Part shown: piece by piece, positions 1 to 7,385 of the stretch
Layout: each line of letters starts with the position of its first letter
Numbering within the stretch: position 1 is the first letter of the stretch
Assembly: GCA_027002755.1 (NCBI GenBank)
Contig: JALWZI010000056.1
Location: forward strand, 1-7,920
From: Campylobacteraceae bacterium
GTDB lineage: Bacteria > Campylobacterota > Campylobacteria > Campylobacterales > Sulfurovaceae
Direction of reading: 5' to 3'
DNA: 7,920 bases
Translations under genes and position numbers: made by a program
The notes under the pieces: generated by a model
The model's input: only the letters and a program-made list of their open reading frames with translations
Told to the model about the DNA's origin: nothing
Databases searched by the model: none

Positions 1-83
1 CCTATGCCTATCGGGTGATCGCCCGCAGTGCCGACAGGATCCAGGCGCTCCCCAGCCGGGCCCTGAGCGTCACGATCCGATAG
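1..83 (+). CDS. C-terminal end of a probable fibronectin type III domain protein (partial)
   Basis: An open frame enters from the left edge (first full codon at base 3) and ends with TAG at 81-83, leaving 26 visible residues. The peptide has the look of the last strands of a fibronectin type III domain: a YxYRVIA strand, then an S-rich turn (LPSRALS), then a final VTIR strand. The trmB start lies 10 bases past the stop, so this gene probably belongs to the same transcript. From memory, trmB in Campylobacter jejuni is also preceded by a fibronectin-domain protein (Cj1279c), which supports the guess. The fragment is too short to show a signal peptide or any function, and the family call rests on pattern plus context. 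Confidence 0.55.
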   Translation, partial: YAYRVIARSADRIQALPSRALSVTIR

Positions 84-93
84 GAGTGCCCGG

Positions 94-1266
94 ATGCCTC
101 ATCTGATCGTCGATCCCTTTGACCGTGGGCGGCTCGACCGGCTCGTGGAGGAGGGAGAGCTCTGCACGATGCGTGCCGTGTCCGAGGATCGCCCCATCGA
201 GCTGCTGGGGATCCGGGAAGAGGGGGAGTTCTTTCTGGAGATCAAGGACCGGGGAGAGGATTGTCTCATCCGGGCCGACAAGATCACCCGCCCGCTGGAC
301 AGCAACCGGATCAAACGGGCATTGAAACGGCTGGCGGAAGCCGCCGATCTGACAATCCGCCACTCCAACATCGCCCTCTCTCCCACCAAACCTCCCATCG
401 CCGCCGAATACGACAAAAAGATCCGGGACTTCGAGTCTGCCGATTTTCCTCTGGAGAAGGTGGCGCTGGAGGTAGGCTTCGGCAGCGGACGGCACCTGCT
501 CTGGCAGGCCAAAGCGCATCCCGATACCCTCTTCATCGGGATCGAGATCCACACTCCGTCGGCCCAGCAGGTCCTCAAGCAGATCGAACTCCAGGGGCTC
601 ACGAATATCTGGGTGGTCAACTACGATGCCCGGCTGCTGCTGGAGATGCTTCCTTCCAACCGCCTGGAGGCGATCTATGTCCATTTTCCGGTCCCCTGGG
701 ACAAAAAACCCCATCGCCGGGTCATCAGTGAGCGTTTTCTGGAGGAGTCGCTGCGGGCTCTGCGTCCCGGAGGGATCCTGGAGCTGCGTACCGACAGTGA
801 CAACTACTACCGCTATGCCCTGGAGGTCTTCAGCACGCCTCCCAAGATCGACTTTCGGGTGGAGAAGAACCGGGAGCTGCCGGTGGTGAGCAAATACGAG
901 GCCAGATGGCGTCGGATGGAGAAAGATATCTATACCCTGACGGTCACCGCCGAGACGCTTTCTCCCGAAAGAAAAAACGACTATAATTTTACATTCGAAA
1001 AACCGCTTAATCCGGAGAGAGTGGAACAGTTGCCGCGCAAGGCGGTGGTGGAAGAGGAGTGTTTCGTCCATTTCGGCCCCCGCTATCGTCGGGCAGACGG
1101 GCTGGGCGGCGTGATCGAGTGCTCCTTCGGCAGTTTCGACCGGCCCGAGCACAAATACCTGCGCTACGACGAAACGGGGAAGGTGGAGTATTTCCCCGAC
1201 TCGCCCGTCCGGACCGCCGCCAACGCCAGGGCACACCGACTGATAGGAGCAATGATTCATGGCTAA
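94..1266 (+). CDS. trmB: tRNA (guanine-N7)-methyltransferase, long Campylobacterota form
   Basis: TrmB uses S-adenosylmethionine to methylate N7 of G46 in the tRNA variable loop. The 390-residue protein has a Rossmann methyltransferase core at about 120-285. Motif I is LEVGFGSGRH (125-134), the acidic end of strand 2 is GIEIH (149-153), and DAR follows at 178-180. HFPVPWDKKPHRR (197-209) corresponds to the FPDPW...H...RR motif, TDSDNYY (233-239) to the TDW region, and SKYEARW (266-272) to the TKFE motif. Most bacterial TrmB proteins have about 210-240 residues. This one has roughly 115 extra N-terminal and 100 extra C-terminal residues, as do, from memory, the Campylobacter and Helicobacter orthologues. 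The usual FPDPW aspartate is Val200. The ATG at 94 has GGAG at 83-86. The 3' end overlaps ftsE by 8 bases. Confidence 0.93.
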   Translation: MPHLIVDPFDRGRLDRLVEEGELCTMRAVSEDRPIELLGIREEGEFFLEIKDRGEDCLIRADKITRPLDSNRIKRALKRLAEAADLTIRHSNIALSPTKPPIAAEYDKKIRDFESADFPLEKVALEVGFGSGRHLLWQAKAHPDTLFIGIEIHTPSAQQVLKQIELQGLTNIWVVNYDARLLLEMLPSNRLEAIYVHFPVPWDKKPHRRVISERFLEESLRALRPGGILELRTDSDNYYRYALEVFSTPPKIDFRVEKNRELPVVSKYEARWRRMEKDIYTLTVTAETLSPERKNDYNFTFEKPLNPERVEQLPRKAVVEEECFVHFGPRYRRADGLGGVIECSFGSFDRPEHKYLRYDETGKVEYFPDSPVRTAANARAHRLIGAMIHG

Positions 1267-1933
1267 CGTCATCACCGCATCCAAGCTGACCCTCGCCTAC
1301 GACGGCGGACGCAAAGAGATCATCAAGCATGCCAGCTTTTCGGTCCGCAAAGGGGAGTTCGTCTTCATCACCGGACCCAGCGGAAGCGGAAAATCGACCC
1401 TGCTGAAATCCTTCTACGGGGCCCTGCGCCCCAAAGAGGGCAAACTCACCGTTGGCGGCCTGGATATGGCCCGGATCGGCCAGAGCAAGCTCCTGGAACT
1501 GCGGACCCATCTGGGGATCATCTTTCAGGACTACAAACTGATCAACGAGTGGACCGTGGAGAAAAATGTAGTCCTGCCGTTGATCATCGCCGGCTACAGC
1601 ACCGACATCCAGCAGACCCAGGCCAAGAAGCTCCTGCGACACGTCAAACTCACCGAGCAGGCCGATCGCTACCCCCTGGAGCTCAGCGGGGGAGAGCAGC
1701 AGCGGGTGGGGGTAGCGCGGGCCCTGTCGAAAAACCCCTTCCTGATCCTGGCCGACGAACCTACGGGAAACCTGGACGAGTACTCCTCCAACGTCATCTG
1801 GGACCTGATGGAGAACGCCTGCGATCAGCTGGGCTCCACCGTGGTGGTGGTGACCCACCGGATCCCGACGATCTTCAACATACCCTACCGCCACTTCATC
1901 ATCGAGAACAAGGGGATCTATGAAGTCCGTTAG
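1259..1933 (+). CDS. ftsE: Cell division ABC transporter ATP-binding protein FtsE
   Basis: FtsE is the cytoplasmic ATPase of the FtsEX complex. It does not drive transport; ATP hydrolysis moves FtsX and so controls cell-wall hydrolases outside the membrane during division. All ABC ATPase motifs are intact in the 224 residues: Walker [10 protein letters not shown] (39-47), Q-loop Gln90, signature LSGGEQQ (142-148), Walker B FLILADE (161-167), D-loop GNLD (170-173) and H-loop His200. The length is typical of FtsE, which is little more than a single ABC domain. The ATG at 1259 lies inside the end of trmB, with AGGAG at 1245-1249 nine bases upstream. The last codons contain the ftsX start, so expression is probably coupled. 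The adjacent ftsX and EnvC-like genes separate it from the similar LolD and MacB families. Confidence 0.95.
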   Translation: MANVITASKLTLAYDGGRKEIIKHASFSVRKGEFVFITGPSGSGKSTLLKSFYGALRPKEGKLTVGGLDMARIGQSKLLELRTHLGIIFQDYKLINEWTVEKNVVLPLIIAGYSTDIQQTQAKKLLRHVKLTEQADRYPLELSGGEQQRVGVARALSKNPFLILADEPTGNLDEYSSNVIWDLMENACDQLGSTVVVVTHRIPTIFNIPYRHFIIENKGIYEVR

Positions 1934-2735
1934 AGATCATCTGATGTTCCTGTTGCCGCTCCTGGCGATCCTGCTCGGGATCGAGTTCTTCCTGGTCTTC
2001 AACCGGGTCACCCAGAGCTCCGAGGAGAAGCTCCGGGAGTCCTATTCGATCCTGGTCGTCTCCGAAAAAGCGATGAGTCTGAAAGATTTCCGGCGGATCG
2101 ACCCCCATATCGCCGAGGCGGCTCCCATCCCCAAAGCGAGGATCGCCAAAGAGATCGCCCGGGGAATGAAAAATACCCCCGATCGGGAGATCCTGGCCGC
2201 ACTGCCCCATTTCTACAACCTCCATCTCGATCGGTATCTGAGCCGGCAAAGCGTCGAGAGGATCCGTCAGAAGCTCCTGGCGGTCAAAGGGATCAAAAAG
2301 GTGGAGACCTTCGGAGAGAACCATCGGGCGAAGTACAATCTCTTCCTCTTCCTCAAGATCATTTTCTGGAGCTTTGTCGGGCTCATGGGTCTGGTGAGTA
2401 TCTTTCTGGTGGTCAAGCAGATGGAGGTGTGGCAGATGGCCCACCGGGAGCGGATGCAGATCATGGAGATCTTTGGGGCCCCGATGCTGCTGCGAAGCGG
2501 CGTGCTCTTTCGGATGGGGATTGTGGACGCTCTGCTGGCCACGGTGATTACAGCGGGTATTTTCGCTCTGCTGCGTTATTACTATGCACCCATCAGCGGG
2601 ATCGAGATCCTGATGGATCGCCAGGCACTGCTTTTTGAGCTCAAGGATGTAGCGATACTGGGAGGGATCGCCCTGTTCATCGTGATCTCGGCGGTGCTGA
2701 CCGTCGCTGTCAAGAGCCGGGGGCCCCGAGAGTGA
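1920..2735 (+). CDS. ftsX: Cell division membrane protein FtsX
   Basis: FtsX is the inner-membrane partner of FtsE and passes the ATPase signal to a periplasmic murein hydrolase activator. The 271 residues show the expected four-helix layout: TM1 at about 9-28, a large outside domain at 29-140, TM2 at 141-166, a cytoplasmic loop (167-196) rich in charged residues, TM3 at about 197-219 and TM4 at about 244-265. The short cytoplasmic N-terminus (MKSVRDHL) fits the smaller Campylobacterota FtsX; E. coli FtsX is longer. Sequence identity is weak by nature, so the call rests on topology and on lying between ftsE and an EnvC-like gene. The ATG at 1920 overlaps ftsE by 14 bases and has AAGGGG at 1910-1915. 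A second in-frame ATG at 1944 would trim TM1 and is less likely. Confidence 0.9.
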   Translation: MKSVRDHLMFLLPLLAILLGIEFFLVFNRVTQSSEEKLRESYSILVVSEKAMSLKDFRRIDPHIAEAAPIPKARIAKEIARGMKNTPDREILAALPHFYNLHLDRYLSRQSVERIRQKLLAVKGIKKVETFGENHRAKYNLFLFLKIIFWSFVGLMGLVSIFLVVKQMEVWQMAHRERMQIMEIFGAPMLLRSGVLFRMGIVDALLATVITAGIFALLRYYYAPISGIEILMDRQALLFELKDVAILGGIALFIVISAVLTVAVKSRGPRE

Positions 2736-4048
2736 TGCGCAGGCTCTGGTGGCTGCTCCTGGTCGGAGTGATGGGGCTGCACGCCTCGAAGATCGTCGAA
2801 AAGATCCAACACTCCCAGCAGAATCTCCGAAGTACCGAAGCTCAGAAACAGGCGGCCAGCCGCCAGCTCTCCAAACTTGCCGCCTCGATCAAAAGCACCG
2901 AAAAAGAGCTGGCGATCGTGCAGAAAAAGCTGGATCGTCTGGCTCAGCAGAAAAAAGAGGGTGAGGCCCAATACGCCGACGCTCTGAAACGGATTCAGGG
3001 GCTGGACAAGCAGATCGCGCAGCTCGATCGGGATATCAAAAAGCGTCATGACCGTTTCCTCCGGCTGCTCAGCGATCAGTTCGCCACCATCGTCGCCATG
3101 CGTCAGATGAACCGTCGGAGTGAACGGGGCGTGATCCTGGACGAGTATTTCCAACGCTACAAAGCGGCGACAGACCGGGAGCTCAAACGTCTCAAGGAGA
3201 GCATCGACCGCAGCCGGAAATCGAAACAGGTGCTGATGCTCTCCCGGGCCAAGCTCAAGCGCAGTATCGCCAAACTGGATGCACTGCGAAACCTCTACAA
3301 AATCAAAAAAGAGAAATCCCAGAAACTGCTGAAGAAACTGGCGGCGGAGGAGAAGCTCTATCGTCAGAAACTTCGCACCATCATCAGCCGCCAGAACGCG
3401 CTGCGTCAGACCCTGGCCAAACTCAACATTCTGCGAAAAGAGGAGATCGAAGAGGCGAAGCGACGGGAGGCGGAGCGCAAAGCCCAGCTGGAGCGTCGCG
3501 CCAAAGAGCTCGAAGCGATGCGGGCCCGAAAGAAGCTGGAGCGTGAGCAGGCCCGTGCCGAGGGACGGGAGGTGGACTACTCCACCGTCAGTCTCCCGGA
3601 AGAGGAGAATGTCAAGGTCAAGCAGTACGGCAGCTCCTATCAGCGGGAGCGGGTGACCCGCTACCGGGGACCGCGGACCATCTCTCCGATCCGGGGCGCC
3701 CGTCTGGTGAAACGTTTCGGCAACTACGTCGATCCGATCTACAAGATCAAGATCTTCAACGACTCCATCACCCTCAAAGCTCCCCAGAGCGACGCGCCTG
3801 TCCGCAATGTCCTCAACGGGAAAGTGGTCTATGTGGGAGAGAACAGCATGCTGGGCAAGGTGGTGATTGTCCAGCACGGCGGCGGCCTGCACACTGTCTA
3901 TGCCGGGCTCTCCAAGATCTCCCCGATCATCCGTACCGGTACCCGGATCCGCCGGGGCACCGCCGTGGGCAAAGTACGCCGCAAACTGATCTTCCAGGCG
4001 ACCCAGAATTCGAAACTGATCAATCCGGTGCAGCTGATCCGTCTCTGA
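2735..4048 (+). CDS. Secreted coiled-coil protein with degenerate M23 (LytM) domain, EnvC-like murein hydrolase activator
   Basis: This is probably the periplasmic effector of FtsEX, activating a peptidoglycan amidase rather than cutting murein itself. Counting from the ATG at 2735 (437 residues), a signal peptide has charged MRR, a hydrophobic stretch 4-16 and likely cleavage after LHA (15-17). A long Lys/Arg/Glu/Gln-rich coiled coil fills about 20-275. A basic linker leads to a LytM/M23 domain at about 315-437. Positions that carry the five catalytic or zinc-binding residues in active M23 enzymes appear to be Asn342, Thr346, Gly391, Lys417 and Ile419. This matches EnvC, which is also inactive. 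The ATG shares a base with the ftsX stop codon. A GTG one codon earlier (2732) is possible but less likely. Often annotated simply as peptidase M23. Confidence 0.88.
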   Translation: MRRLWWLLLVGVMGLHASKIVEKIQHSQQNLRSTEAQKQAASRQLSKLAASIKSTEKELAIVQKKLDRLAQQKKEGEAQYADALKRIQGLDKQIAQLDRDIKKRHDRFLRLLSDQFATIVAMRQMNRRSERGVILDEYFQRYKAATDRELKRLKESIDRSRKSKQVLMLSRAKLKRSIAKLDALRNLYKIKKEKSQKLLKKLAAEEKLYRQKLRTIISRQNALRQTLAKLNILRKEEIEEAKRREAERKAQLERRAKELEAMRARKKLEREQARAEGREVDYSTVSLPEEENVKVKQYGSSYQRERVTRYRGPRTISPIRGARLVKRFGNYVDPIYKIKIFNDSITLKAPQSDAPVRNVLNGKVVYVGENSMLGKVVIVQHGGGLHTVYAGLSKISPIIRTGTRIRRGTAVGKVRRKLIFQATQNSKLINPVQLIRL

Positions 4049-4049
4049 G

Positions 4050-4087
4050 TTGCCATCTGCTTGCAGTCATCATTCGGCAAGGTTTTA
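4050..4087 (+). terminator. Weak terminator-like stem after the ftsEX operon
   Basis: Just after the M23 gene stop, TTGCC (4050-4054) can pair with GGCAA (4076-4080). A smaller CTGC-TT-GCAG hairpin (4057-4066) sits inside it, and GGTTTT follows. The stem is short, the loop is large and the T-run is only four bases, so a working intrinsic terminator is doubtful. It is listed because it is the only terminator-like structure at the end of block 1. Rho-dependent termination, or read-through into pyrH, is equally possible. Confidence 0.25.
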
Positions 4088-4117
4088 ACCCTCGCCTAAA
4101 AAAAGGCTACAAATCAC

Positions 4118-4949
<832 letters not shown>

Positions 4950-4975
4950 ACAAACCCAAGCAAAGGACCCATAAA

Positions 4976-5185
4976 ATGAACAGACTGGAACAGATCACCG
5001 CCAAAGCCCTGGAGCGTCTCAACCACGACCGCTACCTCCTGACCAAAGCCGTCGGCAAGCGTGCCGAAGAGCTCAACCGTGGTGCCGCACCGCTGGTAGA
5101 CATGGATATCAAAAAGCACAAAGCCACCGATATCGCTCTCCACGAGATCGCCGAGGGCAAGCTCCACATCGAAAAAGAGGGCTGA
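4976..5185 (+). CDS. rpoZ: DNA-directed RNA polymerase omega subunit
   Basis: Omega is the small subunit that binds the beta-prime subunit and helps RNA polymerase assemble. At 69 residues this is a normal-length omega. The N-terminal helix ITAKALERLNHDRYLLTKAV (7-26) and the KRAEEL segment (28-33) are the conserved omega core, and TDIALHEIAEGKL (51-63) is the conserved ALREIxEGxL-type C-terminal motif. AAGGA at 4963-4967 lies eight bases before the ATG. It sits 26 bases after pyrH and 13 before spoT/rel with no terminator between, so co-transcription is likely. The rpoZ-spoT pairing is also known in E. coli. Confidence 0.93.
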   Translation: MNRLEQITAKALERLNHDRYLLTKAVGKRAEELNRGAAPLVDMDIKKHKATDIALHEIAEGKLHIEKEG

Positions 5186-5201
5186 AAGCGAGCCCCGTTT
5201 G
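5186..5201 (+). promoter_or_regulatory. Weak ribosome binding site and TTG start of spoT/rel
   Basis: The spoT/rel frame has no ATG or GTG near its natural N-terminus. The best start is TTG at 5199-5201, with only AAAGCGAG (5186-5193 region) as a poor Shine-Dalgarno. It lies 13 bases after the rpoZ stop, so ribosomes finishing rpoZ may feed it. The first in-frame ATG (codon 73) would delete the start of the hydrolase domain. Confidence 0.65.
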
Positions 5202-7367
5202 AACGATTTCCTGGAGCTGGTCAAAAAACTCAAGTCCGTCGATGACGCCGTCGAGCTCCTCGGCCGACAGATCGAGCTCAGCGACCGGATCCGGGACGCC
5301 CTGGCTTTCGCCATCGCCGCCCATGAGGGGCAGACCCGCAAGAGCGGCGAACCCTATGTGATCCACCCCATTCTCGTCGCCGCCATCACCGCCTCCATCA
5401 GCAACGACGAGACGATGGTGATCTCGGCGCTGCTCCACGATGTGGTGGAGGACACCCCCCATACCATCGAAGAGATCGGCGAGCGTTTTGGCCCCGATGT
5501 GCGCCACATCGTCGAGGGACTCACCAAGATCGTCGCCATCCGGGACGAGAAGCTGGTCCCCTCCGACTCCAACGAGAAGCTGATCACCTCCGCTCTGACC
5601 TTCCGCAAGATGCTCATCGCCTCCATCGAGGATGTGCGGGTGCTGATCATCAAGCTCTGTGACCGGCTCCACAACATGCTCACCCTCGATGCACTTCCGC
5701 CGGCCAAACAGCTGCGGATCTCCGAAGAGACCCTGGTGGTCTACGCCCCCATCGCCCACCGCCTGGGGATCTCCCGGATCAAGAACCTCCTGGAAGATCT
5801 GAGTTTCCGCTACATCTACCCCAACGACTACCGGAAGATCGACGAGTACATCAGGGCCAACCACCAAAGCCTCCATATCCGGCTCAACTCTTTCATCGGC
5901 AAGGTCAAGAACGCCCTCTGTATGCAGGGGTTCCACCGGGACGATTTCGAGGTGATCGGCCGGGTCAAACACTACTACTCCATCTACCTCAAGATGCACC
6001 GCAAAGGGATCGGGATCGACGAGGTCCTGGACCTGCTGGCGGTACGGGTGATCGTGAAAGAGCCCATCGAGTGCTACAAGGCTCTGGGGGCACTGCACCT
6101 GAGCTTCACGCCGCTGATCTCCCGTTTCAAGGACTACATCGCTCTCCCCAAGGACAACGGCTATCAGACCATCCATACCACCCTGTTCGATGACGAGAAC
6201 ATCGTCGAAGCCCAGATCCGGACCGAGCGGATGCACCACCTGGCGGAGTATGGGATCGCAGCGCATTGGAAGTACAAAGAAGGGGAAAAAGAAGGTGACG
6301 AGAGCGGTGTGAAACTTGAGTGGCTCAAAAGCCTTCCCTATCAGGACGACTCCATCGAAGAGTTCTACGAGCTGGCGAAGAACGATCTCTTCAGCGAGGA
6401 CATCGTGGTCTTCTCCCCCAAGGGGGACTACTTCACCCTCCCCAAGGATTCGGTGGCGCTGGACTTCGCCTATGCGGTCCACTCGGAGATCGGGGACCGG
6501 GCCACCACTGCCATCATCAACAAAGAACGGGCCTCCCTCCTGACGATCCTCAAAAACGGTGATATCGTCCGGATCGTCACCCAGGATGAGCCGATCCTCC
6601 ACTGCTCCTGGATCGATACGGTGAAGACCTCCAAGGCAAAAGAGGGTATCCGCTCCAACTGTCGGGCACGGACCCGGGAGGTCAACGAACTGACCGGCTA
6701 CAATATCCTCGCCACGATCTTCGATCGGACACCGGCAGAGATCCGTCGGATCCTTGAGGAGGCGGACGCTGCCGGAGGGATCCAGCGGGTTCCGCTGCAA
6801 CTCGATGTCCTGAGGGAAAAGATCCACCGTATCTCCCGCCAGGCGAGGATTCGGGAGGTGCGTTTCTGGGAAGTTCTCAAACGGGGGTACAAAAAGCCCT
6901 TTATCAAAGAGATCGATCATCTGAGTTTTTATGTCAATAAGCCTCTGGACCGGGTGGAATTCGACTTCTGCTGCCATCCCAAAGCCGGGGACGATATCGT
7001 AGCCTTCTATAAGGAAAACCGGGCTATTATTCACCATAAACTCTGCCGCAAGGCCTACGGAATGATCCAGGCCGGCGAACCGATGCTCTTCGTTCGGTGG
7101 CGGGGAAGCAAACTGGCCCGATACCGGCTCATCGTTGCGCTGCAGAACCAGAAAGGGATCCTGGCGAAACTCCTGACGAAACTCTCCCAGATCGGGCTCA
7201 ACGTCACGAGTATCGAACTGGGGATCTACAGCAGCGACAGCGCCGAATACTGCCGGATCGAAGTGGAGTCGGAACGGGCCGACAAAAAGGCGATCGCCCA
7301 GGCGGTCTCCCGTCAGTTCAAACTGGTGGAGATCGTGGCACTGGACGATGCCTACAACCACAAATAA
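5199..7367 (+). CDS. spoT: Bifunctional (p)ppGpp synthetase/hydrolase (RelA/SpoT homologue)
   Basis: This enzyme makes (p)ppGpp from ATP and GDP or GTP and also degrades it, setting the stringent response. The 722 residues have the full long-RSH layout. The hydrolase domain (about 25-200) has HP at 56-57, HDVVED (80-85) and CDRLHN (154-159), so hydrolysis should be intact. The synthetase domain (about 245-360) has GRVKHYYSIY (254-263), RFKDYIALPKDNGYQTIHTT (309-328) and EAQIRT (337-342). RFKD is the RxKD form seen in bifunctional enzymes, not the ExDD of RelA. A TGS domain (about 400-462), a helical region, a zinc-finger/RIS region with Cys591, Cys592, His612/613 and Cys616, and an ACT domain (about 642-715) follow. 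Campylobacterota usually carry one RSH, so this is probably the main alarmone enzyme; rel is an equally fair name. The start is TTG. Confidence 0.95.
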   Translation: MNDFLELVKKLKSVDDAVELLGRQIELSDRIRDALAFAIAAHEGQTRKSGEPYVIHPILVAAITASISNDETMVISALLHDVVEDTPHTIEEIGERFGPDVRHIVEGLTKIVAIRDEKLVPSDSNEKLITSALTFRKMLIASIEDVRVLIIKLCDRLHNMLTLDALPPAKQLRISEETLVVYAPIAHRLGISRIKNLLEDLSFRYIYPNDYRKIDEYIRANHQSLHIRLNSFIGKVKNALCMQGFHRDDFEVIGRVKHYYSIYLKMHRKGIGIDEVLDLLAVRVIVKEPIECYKALGALHLSFTPLISRFKDYIALPKDNGYQTIHTTLFDDENIVEAQIRTERMHHLAEYGIAAHWKYKEGEKEGDESGVKLEWLKSLPYQDDSIEEFYELAKNDLFSEDIVVFSPKGDYFTLPKDSVALDFAYAVHSEIGDRATTAIINKERASLLTILKNGDIVRIVTQDEPILHCSWIDTVKTSKAKEGIRSNCRARTREVNELTGYNILATIFDRTPAEIRRILEEADAAGGIQRVPLQLDVLREKIHRISRQARIREVRFWEVLKRGYKKPFIKEIDHLSFYVNKPLDRVEFDFCCHPKAGDDIVAFYKENRAIIHHKLCRKAYGMIQAGEPMLFVRWRGSKLARYRLIVALQNQKGILAKLLTKLSQIGLNVTSIELGIYSSDSAEYCRIEVESERADKKAIAQAVSRQFKLVEIVALDDAYNHK

Positions 7368-7373
7368 ACCCTG

Positions 7374-7385
7374 CGAGGAGAAGGA
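7374..7385 (+). promoter_or_regulatory. Strong ribosome binding site of tyrS
   Basis: CGAGGAGAAGGA ends directly before the ATG at 7386 and contains AGGAG at 7376-7380, five bases from the start. It lies in the 18-base gap after spoT/rel, which holds no terminator or promoter. The contrast with the weak site of spoT/rel suggests much stronger translation of tyrS from a shared message. Confidence 0.7.

Noticed and set aside
70..1284. 404-codon open frame on the - strand opposite trmB
   Set aside because: In-phase shadow of trmB with no motif or ribosome binding site.
2732..2734. GTG as the start of the M23 gene
   Set aside because: The ATG in the next codon is a better start, overlaps the ftsX stop in the common coupled fashion, and makes no difference to the signal peptide.
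2582..3892. 436-codon open frame on the - strand opposite the M23 gene
   Set aside because: Same in-phase antisense effect; no start signal or domain, and it would run across the ftsX/M23 junction.
4094..4107. GCC-TAAAAAAA-GGC as an intrinsic terminator
   Set aside because: The stem is only about three base pairs and the A-run is in the loop, not a T-run after the stem.
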